Of a stretch of DNA of 59,802 nt, positions 30,667 through 39,669 are shown in pieces. The DNA comes from a virus, in IMG/VR virus record IMGVR_UViG_3300034167_000343, positions 1 through 59,802 of that record. The stretch is one strand, 5' to 3'. Under the pieces are notes generated by a model. The model was not told where the DNA came from and searched no databases. It was given only the letters and a program-made list of their open reading frames with translations. Positions within the stretch are counted from its first letter, which is position 1. Every line of letters starts with the position of its first letter. The translations under genes and the position numbers were made by a program.

Positions 30667-31014
30667 ATGGCTATTGCAGAACTCCACAGCGGCACCGCGA
30701 CCATCAGCACAGCGGAATACTCGCTGGTCACCAACAGCACCGTGCTGGGGTCCAGTACGGTGGACGGCATCTATCAGGTCTTTATTGATTTGGCGGCCAT
30801 GACGGCCACCGAAGAGTACGAGATCACCGTCAAAGAAAAAGCCATCGCCAGCAGCACCCAGCGCGTCGTGTTCCGGTCCACGGTGGCCGGCGTGCAGGGA
30901 TCGCCCATCTGGGTGTCTCCGAGCCTGATCCTGCACCACGGGTGGGATGTCACGGTGGACAAGATCGCCGGGACTGATCGCAGCATCGTCTGGTCGATTC
31001 GTCAGGTGGCGTGA
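30667..31014 (+). CDS. virion structural protein
   Basis: 115 residues. 'GIYQVFIDLAAMTATEEYEI' and 'PIWVSPSLILHHGWDVTVDK' are features of a small all-beta protein common among phage fibre genes. Starts 4 bp after the previous stop. Confidence 0.7.
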   Translation: MAIAELHSGTATISTAEYSLVTNSTVLGSSTVDGIYQVFIDLAAMTATEEYEITVKEKAIASSTQRVVFRSTVAGVQGSPIWVSPSLILHHGWDVTVDKIAGTDRSIVWSIRQVA

Positions 31015-31181
31015 TGGACTACCTCTGCCCGCAAGCCCACCTTCTATCGGTCACCGAGCACGCCGCCGCGCTGGATATCGTGATCGAGGCGCTGACGCTG
31101 GCGGCCGGTCAGTACCACGTCAGCACCGACCGGCCGTTCCCCCCGGAGCAGCTGGAGCACCTCGCCCTGACCGAGGTCTAA
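31014..31181 (+). CDS. 55-residue hypothetical protein
   Basis: Read directly from the sequence; TGATG overlap with the upstream stop and a 1-bp gap before the next start. It starts MDYLCPQAHLLSVTEHAAAL and is helical. Too short to class; perhaps an assembly chaperone for the neighbouring fibres. Confidence 0.55.
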   Translation: MDYLCPQAHLLSVTEHAAALDIVIEALTLAAGQYHVSTDRPFPPEQLEHLALTEV

Positions 31182-31182
31182 G

Positions 31183-32643
31183 ATGAGCTGGGGCTTTACC
31201 CCCCTGCTGCCGGGCGGGGCCCAGCAACTGGCAGGCATAGGTATAGCCGCGTCTGCGGCCTCAGCAACAACGGCCACCGCCGCCCTTACCACTTTGGTGG
31301 TCGGCGCAGAGCTTATTGACACTGCGGTTGGCACAAACACCGTTACCTTCGATCCCTGGGTACAGGCGGGCGACGTAGCAATCTGTATGGCGTTCCGGGA
31401 TGGCAGCGCGGTGCCGCCATCAGAACCTGCGGGACAGTTCGGGACTGCTATTACGGTCAACCTGCCGTCTAGCCAAAACTGGAATACAGTTGCCTACGGG
31501 AACAATAAGTTCGTAGCAGTAACTTTCCCTTCTATTTCCGCCGCCAGCCCTGACGGTGTAACTTGGACTCAGGGCACCCTGCCGACAAACCAGTCGGCCG
31601 CTGTCGGCTACGGCAACGGTTTATTCATATCACTTTGCTCAGGCAGCACTTCAGCTACTAGCACTGACGGTATAACGTGGACTCCGCGCACCATGCCGTC
31701 GGATTCACCTTGGGCGGAATTTGCCTACGGCAATGGCGTATTCGTAGCGATATGCTTTGGAACCGCCGAAGCCGCCACCAGCCTTGACGGCATAACGTGG
31801 AGCCCCCGCACCATGCCGTCTTCCCAAAACTGGGTTGACATTAAGTACGGTAACGGCGTGTTTTTGGCAATAGCCCTTGCCTCCAACGTAGCCGCCACCA
31901 GCCTCGACGGCATAACGTGGACTCCGCGCACCCTTCCGGCCACGCGAGACTGGACTTCACTCAGCTACGGCAACGGCGTTTTTGTGGCGATGGCCGGTGG
32001 CGCAAGTTCCGGTGCTGCCAGTAGCCCCGACGGTGCTGCTTGGACTACACGCACATTGCCGTCGAGCGGCGATTGGACTGGCCTTGCTTACGGCGGGGGC
32101 AGCTTCTTAGCAACATGCTTCAACAGCACCGCAGCCGCCACCAGCCCTGACGGTTTCACTTGGACCGCATTTACGCTGCCGGCCACCCAGTTTTGGAACG
32201 AAATCGCCTACGGCGATGGTGCTTTTGTGGTGGTATCTGGTAGCGCCATCACAGGGCTGAAAATTCCAATAGCCTCTGTCACAACCCTTGACGCCAGCGG
32301 GTCGGGCACGAGTTCCTCGCGACTGGTCTACCAAAAGCTCACGGTAGGCGGCGCTCAATCTATCGGCCCCTTCACCAACGCCACCTCAGTCGCGGCGGCG
32401 GTCTACCGGGGGCTCGATCCTGTCAACCCTGTACCGGGTTTTTCATTGGTTTCGGGGACGGGGACTATTGTCACTTTGCCTGCTGACACAACCGGGGCCA
32501 CTTCGTCGGTTGTCAGCTTTGCGGGGCACCAGAGCACCAACGTGACTTTCCCGGCGAGCCAAGCTGGTGTAGTCCGCCGCGCCCAGCAGATTGACGCTGT
32601 AGACGCCATCGTGGTCTATGACTCGGCGGGCGTGGCCGTATGA
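31183..32643 (+). CDS. tail fibre with seven propeller-like repeats
   Basis: 486 residues. Seven units of about 40 residues (residues about 93-360) follow the plan LP.. W ..VAYGNGVFVA ... AATS.DGITWTPRT, which predicts a seven-bladed beta-propeller with 'SxDGxxW' as an Asp-box-like turn. The N-terminus carries one copy of the 20-residue A-L-T-T motif that fills the next protein, and the C-terminal 120 residues are all beta. Likely a receptor-binding or sugar-binding fibre. 4-bp overlap with the following gene. Confidence 0.75.
   Translation: MSWGFTPLLPGGAQQLAGIGIAASAASATTATAALTTLVVGAELIDTAVGTNTVTFDPWVQAGDVAICMAFRDGSAVPPSEPAGQFGTAITVNLPSSQNWNTVAYGNNKFVAVTFPSISAASPDGVTWTQGTLPTNQSAAVGYGNGLFISLCSGSTSATSTDGITWTPRTMPSDSPWAEFAYGNGVFVAICFGTAEAATSLDGITWSPRTMPSSQNWVDIKYGNGVFLAIALASNVAATSLDGITWTPRTLPATRDWTSLSYGNGVFVAMAGGASSGAASSPDGAAWTTRTLPSSGDWTGLAYGGGSFLATCFNSTAAATSPDGFTWTAFTLPATQFWNEIAYGDGAFVVVSGSAITGLKIPIASVTTLDASGSGTSSSRLVYQKLTVGGAQSIGPFTNATSVAAAVYRGLDPVNPVPGFSLVSGTGTIVTLPADTTGATSSVVSFAGHQSTNVTFPASQAGVVRRAQQIDAVDAIVVYDSAGVAV
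31460..32260 (+). repeat. seven in-frame repeats of about 120 bp
   Basis: Coding repeats for YGNGVF ... SLDGITWTPRT units, diverged at DNA level but kept in frame. Units 3 and 4 are most alike. Confidence 0.7.
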
Positions 32644-35051
32644 GCTTTACAGCGGTCAACCTCAACGTAGGCGGTACCTCGGCGGAGTGGCGCGCCTATT
32701 CGGTTGAACTGGTGCCCTTGTCGAGCGGCATCGCAGGTTCTGCCGTCAGCGTCACCACGGTAACGGCTACGCTGACCTCGACGGCAACTCCGGCGCAACT
32801 GGCCTCATCCGTCTCGGCATCGACGGCCACGACAGCCGCGCTCACCGCCTCGATCCGGTTCGCCGCCACCGCAACGGCCGCATCCACGACCACGGCTGCG
32901 CTCACCACCTCGATCCGCTTCACGGCCAGCATCAGCGCCCTGAGCAGCGCCTTGAGCGCCGCGCTGACGACGCAGATCAAGCTCGCTGCCAACGTCGTGG
33001 GTGTGGTGGCGACCGGCGCCGACCTCGCAACCCAGATCAGGGTCCAGACCTCGGTCGCTGCGCAGACCACGACCACCGCTGGGCTGACGACCACCATCAG
33101 GCTGGCGGCGTCGGCCACGGCGCAGACGAATCGATTACTGGCATCGCTGAACACGGGCATCCCGCTCACTGCTTCAGTCGGTGCCAGCGCCGTTTCTACA
33201 GCGGCATTGCAGACCGGCCAGCGGTTTGCCAGCGCGGTTGCGGCATCAGTACAGACCACGGCGGGGCTATCGACCGCTATTCAGCTTGCCGGTTCAGTAT
33301 CGGCTGCGGCAACGGCCACTGCGGCTATTGCCACCTCGGCGGCGCTTGCTGGCTCAGCGGCGGCAGTAACGACATCGACCGCCAGCCTCACGACTGACAT
33401 CCTGCTGTCCGGCTCAGTCGCTGCCGTCACATCGACGACCGCTGGGCTGAACACAGCCATTCAACTGGCCAGCCCTGTTGCGTCTGTCACGACCACGTCT
33501 GCCGGTCTGACGGCCTCGATTCTTCTCGCGGGCTCGGTTGCTGCTGCTACATCGACGACCGCCGGGTTGTCCACGGTAATCACGCTTGCCAGCGCGGGGG
33601 CAGCGGTCACGACGACAACGGCCAGCCTGACGACGGCGATTCGTTTGATCGGCTCGGCGGCCAGCGTATCCACCGCTGACGCTTCCCTGGCCACCGCTAT
33701 TCGGTTGGCAAGCTCCGTCGTGGCCGAGGCGGCAGCGGCTGCCGAGATAAATGTAGCGGCGCGCTTTACCGCTCAAGCTCAGTCGCAGACCTCGACCGAT
33801 GCAGCCGTCACGACGGCCATCCGCCTCAACGCCACCACCACATTCCTGGCCAGCGTTACGGAGGCGACGCTCTCCGCCCAGACGCGATTCGCAGCCACAG
33901 TCACTGGCGCGGCGTCAGCGGCAGCAGACCTACAGACCGCGATCACCCTGGTCGCGGCAACGTCGGCCCAGACCAACACGGTTTTGGCGTCGCTGAACAC
34001 AGGCATTCCGCTTGTTGCGTCAGCTGAGGCCAGTGCGACTTCTGCGGCTGACCTACAGACCTCGATCACTCCGGCTGCGACTGCTTCGGCTCAGGTCACC
34101 GCCACTGCGGCCCTACAGACCTCGATCACCCTGGCGGCGTCGGCTTTGGTTCAGGCCACTGCCGCCGCAGACCTACAGACCGCGATTGCCCTGGCTGCGG
34201 GCGCTGCTGCACAGACCACTGCTGCCGCAGGCCTACAGACCGATATCACTCTGGCTGCGTCGGTCGAGGCCGCTGCAAATTCTGCCGCCAGCCTACAGAC
34301 CTCGATCACTCTGGCTGCGGATGTTTCGGTCCAGACCATCGCGGCTGCGGATCTAGACACCGCCATCACCCTGGTCGCGGATGTTTCGGCGCAGACGAAT
34401 AATGTCCTTGCCTCGCTGAACACGGGCATCCCGTTACTCGCCAGTGTTTCGGGCCAGACCACCGCTGCGGCTGACCTAGAGACAGCGATAACCCTGGCGG
34501 CGGCTGCTTCGGCGCAAACCGTCAGCGCGGCGGACCTAAGCGCAGCCCAGAGGTTCGTCAGTTCGTCGAGCGCCGTCACGAATGCGTCGGCGGATCTTCT
34601 GGCGGTTATCCGGCTGGCGGGATCCGTGTCGGCGAACAGCGCTGCCGAAGCTGTACTGCTGGTAAGCCCGAGGGTATCTAGCGCTGTCTCTGCGGTCGCA
34701 TCGGCGTCGGCGGATCTTTCTACGAGTCAGAGGCTCTTTGGCGCGGGGCTCTGCGGGGCCTCGACCTCTGCCGGTCTTCTGACTTCGATACGGGTGGGCG
34801 GCTTTGCTGCGGCGGTTGCGTCGGCTGCGGCGACCTTGAGCGTCTATCGCTTCACGGTCGGTGCCTCTTCCGATACCTCCTTCACCGGGGTCAGCCTCCG
34901 GTACATGCTCGCGCCTGCCGATTCGCTGTATTTAAGCGTCCAGGCCGAAGTCTTGGGGTTAACGGTGCCACCGGATACTCTATCGACTCGCCTGCCAGCC
35001 AGTACAAACAGTCTTAGCGTCCCGCCCGAAAACTTAGAGGTATCTGTATGA
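32640..35051 (+). CDS. 803-residue Ala/Thr/Ser repeat fibre
   Basis: Nearly the whole protein (residues about 60-735) is built of roughly 33 units of 20 residues with the pattern A-x-L-x-T-x-I-x-L-A-x-x-V-x-A-x-T. Three units carry the variant ASLNTGIPL. The C-terminal 70 residues are non-repetitive. The regular spacing of Leu/Ile and small residues suggests a long solenoid or trimeric shaft. Its place between fibre genes supports a tail-fibre shaft; no known family recognised. Repeats of this sort change length easily by recombination. Confidence 0.75.
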   Translation: MSFTAVNLNVGGTSAEWRAYSVELVPLSSGIAGSAVSVTTVTATLTSTATPAQLASSVSASTATTAALTASIRFAATATAASTTTAALTTSIRFTASISALSSALSAALTTQIKLAANVVGVVATGADLATQIRVQTSVAAQTTTTAGLTTTIRLAASATAQTNRLLASLNTGIPLTASVGASAVSTAALQTGQRFASAVAASVQTTAGLSTAIQLAGSVSAAATATAAIATSAALAGSAAAVTTSTASLTTDILLSGSVAAVTSTTAGLNTAIQLASPVASVTTTSAGLTASILLAGSVAAATSTTAGLSTVITLASAGAAVTTTTASLTTAIRLIGSAASVSTADASLATAIRLASSVVAEAAAAAEINVAARFTAQAQSQTSTDAAVTTAIRLNATTTFLASVTEATLSAQTRFAATVTGAASAAADLQTAITLVAATSAQTNTVLASLNTGIPLVASAEASATSAADLQTSITPAATASAQVTATAALQTSITLAASALVQATAAADLQTAIALAAGAAAQTTAAAGLQTDITLAASVEAAANSAASLQTSITLAADVSVQTIAAADLDTAITLVADVSAQTNNVLASLNTGIPLLASVSGQTTAAADLETAITLAAAASAQTVSAADLSAAQRFVSSSSAVTNASADLLAVIRLAGSVSANSAAEAVLLVSPRVSSAVSAVASASADLSTSQRLFGAGLCGASTSAGLLTSIRVGGFAAAVASAAATLSVYRFTVGASSDTSFTGVSLRYMLAPADSLYLSVQAEVLGLTVPPDTLSTRLPASTNSLSVPPENLEVSV
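32830..34850 (+). repeat. tandem 60-bp coding repeats (20-residue units)
   Basis: About 33 consecutive units counted by eye, in frame and diverged from one another. The ASLNTGIPL variant falls at units 6, 20 and 27, multiples of seven units apart, hinting at block duplication. Confidence 0.8.
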
Positions 35052-35332
35052 CCACTGTCCTTGGCAAATTCGTCAAGCAACCCGCCGAGATTCTTGATTA
35101 CGACGTGGATTTCACGGACTGGTTTGCGGGGCGGACGGACACCCCTGCGTCTTTCGTGGTCGTTGCTGAGCCCGGCATCACGGTGATCGGCTCAAGCCGA
35201 ACGGGTAATGTCGTCAAAACCATCCTGTCGGGGGGCACCAGCGGCAACAAGTACAAGATATCGGTCTTGCTGACTACGTCCGCCAGTCTGGTCAAAGAGG
35301 CGGATTACGTTGTCGCCGTTAAGGAGGCTTAG
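35048..35332 (+). CDS. fibre-tail adaptor-like protein
   Basis: 94 residues, overlap with the repeat fibre. 'KQPAEILDYDVDFTDWFAGR' then 'FVVVAEPGITVIGSSRTGNV' and 'YKISVLLTTSASLVKEADYV' are landmarks of a small all-beta protein of the phage fibre-tail adaptor type. Confidence 0.75.
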   Translation: MTTVLGKFVKQPAEILDYDVDFTDWFAGRTDTPASFVVVAEPGITVIGSSRTGNVVKTILSGGTSGNKYKISVLLTTSASLVKEADYVVAVKEA

Positions 35333-35416
35333 GTGGCGTTCAAGAATGCGACATCCCCAGTTATCTTTCTGGCTTACCGGGCGCTGCGGCGCCTACCGCC
35401 GCAACAAATAAACTGA
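35333..35416 (+). CDS. possible 27-residue ORF
   Basis: GTG start directly after the upstream stop, with AAGGAG 6 bases before it. Sequence starts MAFKNATSPVIFLAYRAL and ends in a basic turn. The good ribosome site argues for translation; nothing else does. Confidence 0.4.
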   Translation: MAFKNATSPVIFLAYRALRRLPPQQIN

Positions 35417-35427
35417 GGCCCAAGGCC

Positions 35428-35673
35428 ATGGATGATCTGGCTCTTGAGGAGATGATCGAGCGCGCTGCAAAACGCGGCGCCAGAGAAGCCCTGGAATCCA
35501 TTGGCCTCCACGACAACAGCGCAGGCCATGACGTACGCGAGCTGCGCGGGCTCCTGGATGCCTGGAGGGGCGCCAAAAAGACGGTCTGGAGGACCATTAC
35601 CCAGGCGATCACGATGGCCGTTCTTGGGGCCTTGGCTGCCGGCTTGTTCATCCAGATCAAGGGCGGCAAATGA
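35428..35673 (+). CDS. holin-like protein (DUF6127-type)
   Basis: 81 residues: an N-terminal acidic-basic helix 'LEEMIERAAKRGAREALESI', 'DVRELRGLLDAWRGAKKTVW', then one membrane segment 'ITMAVLGALAAGLFI'. First gene of the lysis cassette. One transmembrane segment with a cytoplasmic N-terminus is compatible with a class III holin or an accessory membrane protein. Confidence 0.7.
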   Translation: MDDLALEEMIERAAKRGAREALESIGLHDNSAGHDVRELRGLLDAWRGAKKTVWRTITQAITMAVLGALAAGLFIQIKGGK

Positions 35674-36137
35674 TTGAGGCGCTTTTCTCCTTCCTCGGGG
35701 GCTCTGTCTTCAGGATGGTCTGGGGAGAGATGAGCGCCTGGTTCAGCAAGAAGCAAGACCACTCCTTCGAGATCGAGCGCCTGCGCCTTCAAACAGAGAT
35801 TGACGACCGCGCTCACCAGCGGATGCAGGATGCGCTTCGCCTGCAAAGCGAGCTTGGGATCAAGACCGTCGAGGCCCAGGCTGTCGCGGATGTCGCCGTC
35901 ACCGAAGCCGCTGCGTTCAGCAAGCTGATGGATTCAGCCTTCAAGCCAACCGGGTGGGCCGTTGTCGATGTCTGGAACGGGGTCATCAGGCCCTCTGCCG
36001 CGACGATCGCGCTGGTCCTGTGGGTCCTCAAGCTCGCCCACCAGGGCTGGAAGATGGACGACTGGGACGTCACGCTGGTCGGCACCGTCCTGGGCTTCTT
36101 CTTCGCTGATCGCTCTCTGGGCAAGAGGGGCAAGTGA
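35670..36137 (+). CDS. 3TM-holin-like protein
   Basis: 155 residues, ATGA overlap. A charged coiled-coil middle lies between an N-terminal amphipathic segment 'SFLGGSVFRMVWGEMSAWF' and C-terminal hydrophobic segments 'ATIALVLWVLKLAH' and 'LVGTVLGFFFADRSLGK'. The plan fits the GTA_holin_3TM family. With the preceding gene it probably forms the lysis membrane pore. Confidence 0.75.
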   Translation: MIEALFSFLGGSVFRMVWGEMSAWFSKKQDHSFEIERLRLQTEIDDRAHQRMQDALRLQSELGIKTVEAQAVADVAVTEAAAFSKLMDSAFKPTGWAVVDVWNGVIRPSAATIALVLWVLKLAHQGWKMDDWDVTLVGTVLGFFFADRSLGKRGK

Positions 36138-36580
36138 GGTCAATCCAGGTCGCCCGCGACCTGTGCCTCGTCTTTGAGGGCATGTACCTCAAACCCTACC
36201 TCTGCCCGGCCAACGTGCCCACCATCGGGGTCGGCTCCACCTTCTACGAGAGCGGCATCCGGGTCTCCCTGGCTGATCCCCCGATCACCAAAGATCGAGC
36301 CATGCAGCTCCTGGAGCATGAGTTGCAGAAGTGCCTTCCGGCGGTTCAGAAGCTCTGCCCTGGGCTGGCTCCGTGGGGTGATGAGGCAACCGGAGCAATC
36401 CTGGACTTCGCATTCAACTGCGGTACTGGGGCACTTTCTGCAAGCACGCTCAGGCGTCGCATCAACAGCGATGATTCCCCGGGCGCACGGGTCGAGCTTT
36501 CAAAATGGGTCCGAGGCGGCGGGCGGGTATTGCCGGGTTTGGTGAGGCGGCGAGCTGCTGAGGCCGCCATCCTGCCGTAG
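36134..36580 (+). CDS. endolysin, T4-type lysozyme (GH24)
   Basis: 148 residues, GTG start overlapping the holin stop. Catalytic triad in E-8-C-5-T spacing: Glu15, Cys24 and Thr30 in 'FEGMYLKPYLCPANVPTIGV'. Then 'ILDFAFNCGTGALSASTLRR' and 'GLVRRRAAEAAI'. Cleaves the glycan strands of peptidoglycan. No signal or SAR segment is visible, so it should need the holin. Cys in place of Asp is a known variant, as in the P1 lysozyme. Confidence 0.92.
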   Translation: MRSIQVARDLCLVFEGMYLKPYLCPANVPTIGVGSTFYESGIRVSLADPPITKDRAMQLLEHELQKCLPAVQKLCPGLAPWGDEATGAILDFAFNCGTGALSASTLRRRINSDDSPGARVELSKWVRGGGRVLPGLVRRRAAEAAILP

Positions 36581-36632
36581 ATGCATTCTCTGGCCCGGAC
36601 TCCCACCTATCCTTGGGAGATTCGGAGCCGCT

Positions 36633-38255
36633 ATGCCCGCAATTAATCTCAAAGCCTTCGCGGGCCTCAAGCCAATTCTTGACCCTCTTCTGCTTGAGCA
36701 GACGGATGCGGTCCTGGCTGAGAACACTCGTCTGGTTTCTGGGGCGCTCTCGGCGCTCAAGTCATCGACGACTCTCAGGGCTCTGACGAAGACTGCGCCG
36801 CAGACCATATTTCGTTACGGAAACTCTTCCGTCGAGACGGAGTACTGGCTTGAGTTCCTGGCGGACACCGACGTTATCCGCTCACCCATTGCCGCCGACA
36901 CTTATGGTCGCGCCTACTGGACTGACGGCGGTACGCCGAAGTACGGGCCCAACAGCGCGGTGATCTCCGGCTCCTCATACCCGGGCGCCTCTTACGACCT
37001 GGGCATCCCGGCTCCGGCTGCCGCGCCGACGATCTCATCGTTCACGCCATCCACCGCCTCCTCCTCTGAGACCAGGACCTACGTTTACACGTACGTCTCA
37101 GCCTATGGCGAAGAAGGCCCGCCGAGCGCGGCCTCGGCAACGGCCTCCCTGGACCCCGCCCAGTCTGTCGGAATCAGCGGGATGTCTGCCGGGCCCTCTG
37201 GCGCCTACAACATCGTCACCAAGCGCGTTTATCGCTCCTCGACTGTTGGGGCGTCAGCTCAGTTCCAGTTCGTTGTTGAGATCCCGGTCGCCAACACGAC
37301 GTACACGGACACCAAGGCGCAGTCGAGCCTGGGCGAGATTCTTCCGTCCACGGAGTGGGTTGCCCCGCCCTCCGGATTGAAGGGCCTCAAGGCGCTTTCG
37401 AATGGCGCCGCCATCGGCTTCAAGGACAACACCGCCTATCTCTCAGAGCCCAACCTTCCGCATGCTTGGCCTCACGAGTATTCGATTGAGGACACCATCG
37501 TTGGCATCGGCGTCTTCCGCCAATCAGCCGTACTCCTGACCGCCGGGCGCCCGTACCTGATGTCTGGTGCGGACCCTGCGGCGATGAGCACTGAGCGCCT
37601 TGAGCTGGCCCAGGCGTGCGTCTCGAAAAGATCCATCGTCGAGACCGGGGACGGCGTGCTCTACGCAAGCCCTGACGGGATCGTGAGCATCAGCTCCGGC
37701 GGCATGGACGTTCTTACCAAGGGGATCCTCACCAGGGCGCAATGGCAGGCTTACAACCCGTCAAGCATGCAGGCGGCGGTCCATGAAAGCCGGTATCACG
37801 TCCTCTACCAAATTGACGGTGGTTCTCGCGGCTGGCTGATCTTTGACTTCTCTGGTCAGGGGGCAACCTTCTCCACCTCCAACCTGAACGCCTCCACGGC
37901 CGTAACGGCCTTGTACTCAGACAACCGAACCGACACCCTCTACATGGCTCAAGGGACGAACATCGTCCGCTTTGATGCTGGATCCCCTCTCACGTACACG
38001 TGGCGCTCGAAGACCTTCCGCGCGCCCTTCGTCATGAACTTTGGCAAGGCCCAAGTTGTCTCCTCGGCGTACCCGGTCACGTTCAAGCTGTACGGTGACG
38101 GGGCGCTGAGGTTCACGAAGTCGGTATCGGACGGGAACCTGTTTCACCTTCCATCCGGTTACCGGGCGCTCGACTACCAAATCGAGCTGGCCGGCACATC
38201 CGACATCACTCAAGTGTCCGTCGCAACATCCGCTGTGGAGCTGCGGGGCCTATGA
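36633..38255 (+). CDS. tail-hub / nozzle-like virion protein
   Basis: 540 residues, GGAG site. 'INLKAFAGLKPILDPLLLEQ' then an FN3/Ig-like module (about 140-215) and a C-terminal beta-propeller-like region with 'FRQSAVLLTAGRPYLMSGAD' and 'DGVLYASPDGIVSISSGG'. This plan is that of podoviral proteins at the distal tail, functionally like P22 gp10. It probably seals packaged DNA and binds fibres. Confidence 0.72.
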   Translation: MPAINLKAFAGLKPILDPLLLEQTDAVLAENTRLVSGALSALKSSTTLRALTKTAPQTIFRYGNSSVETEYWLEFLADTDVIRSPIAADTYGRAYWTDGGTPKYGPNSAVISGSSYPGASYDLGIPAPAAAPTISSFTPSTASSSETRTYVYTYVSAYGEEGPPSAASATASLDPAQSVGISGMSAGPSGAYNIVTKRVYRSSTVGASAQFQFVVEIPVANTTYTDTKAQSSLGEILPSTEWVAPPSGLKGLKALSNGAAIGFKDNTAYLSEPNLPHAWPHEYSIEDTIVGIGVFRQSAVLLTAGRPYLMSGADPAAMSTERLELAQACVSKRSIVETGDGVLYASPDGIVSISSGGMDVLTKGILTRAQWQAYNPSSMQAAVHESRYHVLYQIDGGSRGWLIFDFSGQGATFSTSNLNASTAVTALYSDNRTDTLYMAQGTNIVRFDAGSPLTYTWRSKTFRAPFVMNFGKAQVVSSAYPVTFKLYGDGALRFTKSVSDGNLFHLPSGYRALDYQIELAGTSDITQVSVATSAVELRGL

Positions 38256-39658
38256 GCGAAACAAAGGTTCCTGCAATCCCTGCGCCGACAGATTCAAACC
38301 TCCGGGATGTTGCGCGGGCGGTGAAGGGGGTTCTTGACGTTCGGGAGGGTTTGGTTGGTGACCCTCTGGACAGCAACGTCACCTTCAGGGACCTTGTTGA
38401 CGGCGGGCTTGTCACGCCCGTTGTTGTCGGCAGAGGCGGAGGCTCATCCTCCATTTCGGTACTTCCTGCCCCAGGCCTTTCGTCTGGCTCATCGACAGAG
38501 CCTGACTTCACGCCGCCTCCCGCGCCGACCGGCTTCACTGTGACAGCCGGGCTCGCAGTAATCCTCCTTGGGTGGGACTCGCCGACGTACGGCAATCATG
38601 CCTACACAGAGATCTGGCGCGCCGAGACCAATGTCATCGGCAGTGCCATTCGCATCGCCACGGTGCAGCCGTTTCTGTACACGGACAACGTGGGGTCCAC
38701 GGGCATCACAAGGTACTACTGGATCAGGCACGTTTCAACCGCCGACATTGCCGGCCCCTACAACGCAACCGGCGGCACTTCCGCCACGACCGGGAAGATC
38801 GGCAATGTCGACCTCGGGCCCCTCATCGTCGAGGCTGGCAATCTGGCCAGCGGCGCAGTCAGTGCTTCCAAGCTGGCCTCTGATGCCGTTTCTGCCGGTG
38901 TGTTCGCGGCAGGCTACGAGCCGCTGTCGATCGCCACGTCTGTGCCCGCCACAAAGACCACCAGCACGGTGTTCAACAGCACGGACGGCAAGCTCTACCG
39001 CTGGGACGGAAGCGCCTATGTGGCGAGCGTCCCCTCCCTTGACATCAGCGGACTGATAGCGGCCTCGCAGATCGACGAGAAGGGGCTGGACATCCTCGAC
39101 CTGTACGGCAACTCGGTGTTCTCCCACACGGGCGCCGTCAGCACCAGCGCCTACGTCACGGTCGGGGGTGACAACGTCACCTTGTCGTCAGTCGCGGCCA
39201 ACGCACTGGTCCCATCGCTCAACTACGTCGGCACCTACACGACCGCGCCGACATCGGCCACGCTCGGGGCCAACTGGAAGCAGAACTCGGTCTACAAGAA
39301 TTCGACCGACGGCAACTCTTACGTCCTCACCGGGACCCCCCTTGGGTGGGTGGTGTATCTGGCTGATGGTCTGGCTTTCCTCCTGACCGTTGAGTCGACC
39401 AACGGCACCACTTTCCGTGTCGGTAGCAGCACCAACACGACGCTCAAGGGGCGCCTGTTCAAGAACGGCGCGGAGGTCACCGACGTGACGCCGGCCGGGT
39501 GGTTTCGCTGGCGGCGGGTGTCTGCAATACCGCAAGCCTCACCCAACGACGACACCACATGGAACAACCTGTATGTGACGGGCTACAAGCAGGTCTCGAT
39601 CAACGTCGATGACGTGTACGCCCGTGCCACGTTCTTCTGCGACATCGTCAGTACATAG
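38252..39658 (+). CDS. tail fibre/tip protein with FN3-like domain
   Basis: 468 residues, ATGA overlap. N-terminal virion-anchor region with 'GLVGDPLDSNVTFRDLVDGG', FN3-like domain 'APTGFTVTAGLAVILLGWDS', then beta-rich C-terminal part. Related in style to the central part of host-specificity protein J of siphophages. Likely part of the host-adhesion complex. Confidence 0.72.
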   Translation: MSETKVPAIPAPTDSNLRDVARAVKGVLDVREGLVGDPLDSNVTFRDLVDGGLVTPVVVGRGGGSSSISVLPAPGLSSGSSTEPDFTPPPAPTGFTVTAGLAVILLGWDSPTYGNHAYTEIWRAETNVIGSAIRIATVQPFLYTDNVGSTGITRYYWIRHVSTADIAGPYNATGGTSATTGKIGNVDLGPLIVEAGNLASGAVSASKLASDAVSAGVFAAGYEPLSIATSVPATKTTSTVFNSTDGKLYRWDGSAYVASVPSLDISGLIAASQIDEKGLDILDLYGNSVFSHTGAVSTSAYVTVGGDNVTLSSVAANALVPSLNYVGTYTTAPTSATLGANWKQNSVYKNSTDGNSYVLTGTPLGWVVYLADGLAFLLTVESTNGTTFRVGSSTNTTLKGRLFKNGAEVTDVTPAGWFRWRRVSAIPQASPNDDTTWNNLYVTGYKQVSINVDDVYARATFFCDIVST

Positions 39659-39669
39659 GGAGCTAGACC

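Noticed and set aside
32830-34850. CRISPR-like array
   Set aside because: The 60-bp periodicity is in-frame coding repeat, with diverged units and no constant repeat plus variable spacer pattern.
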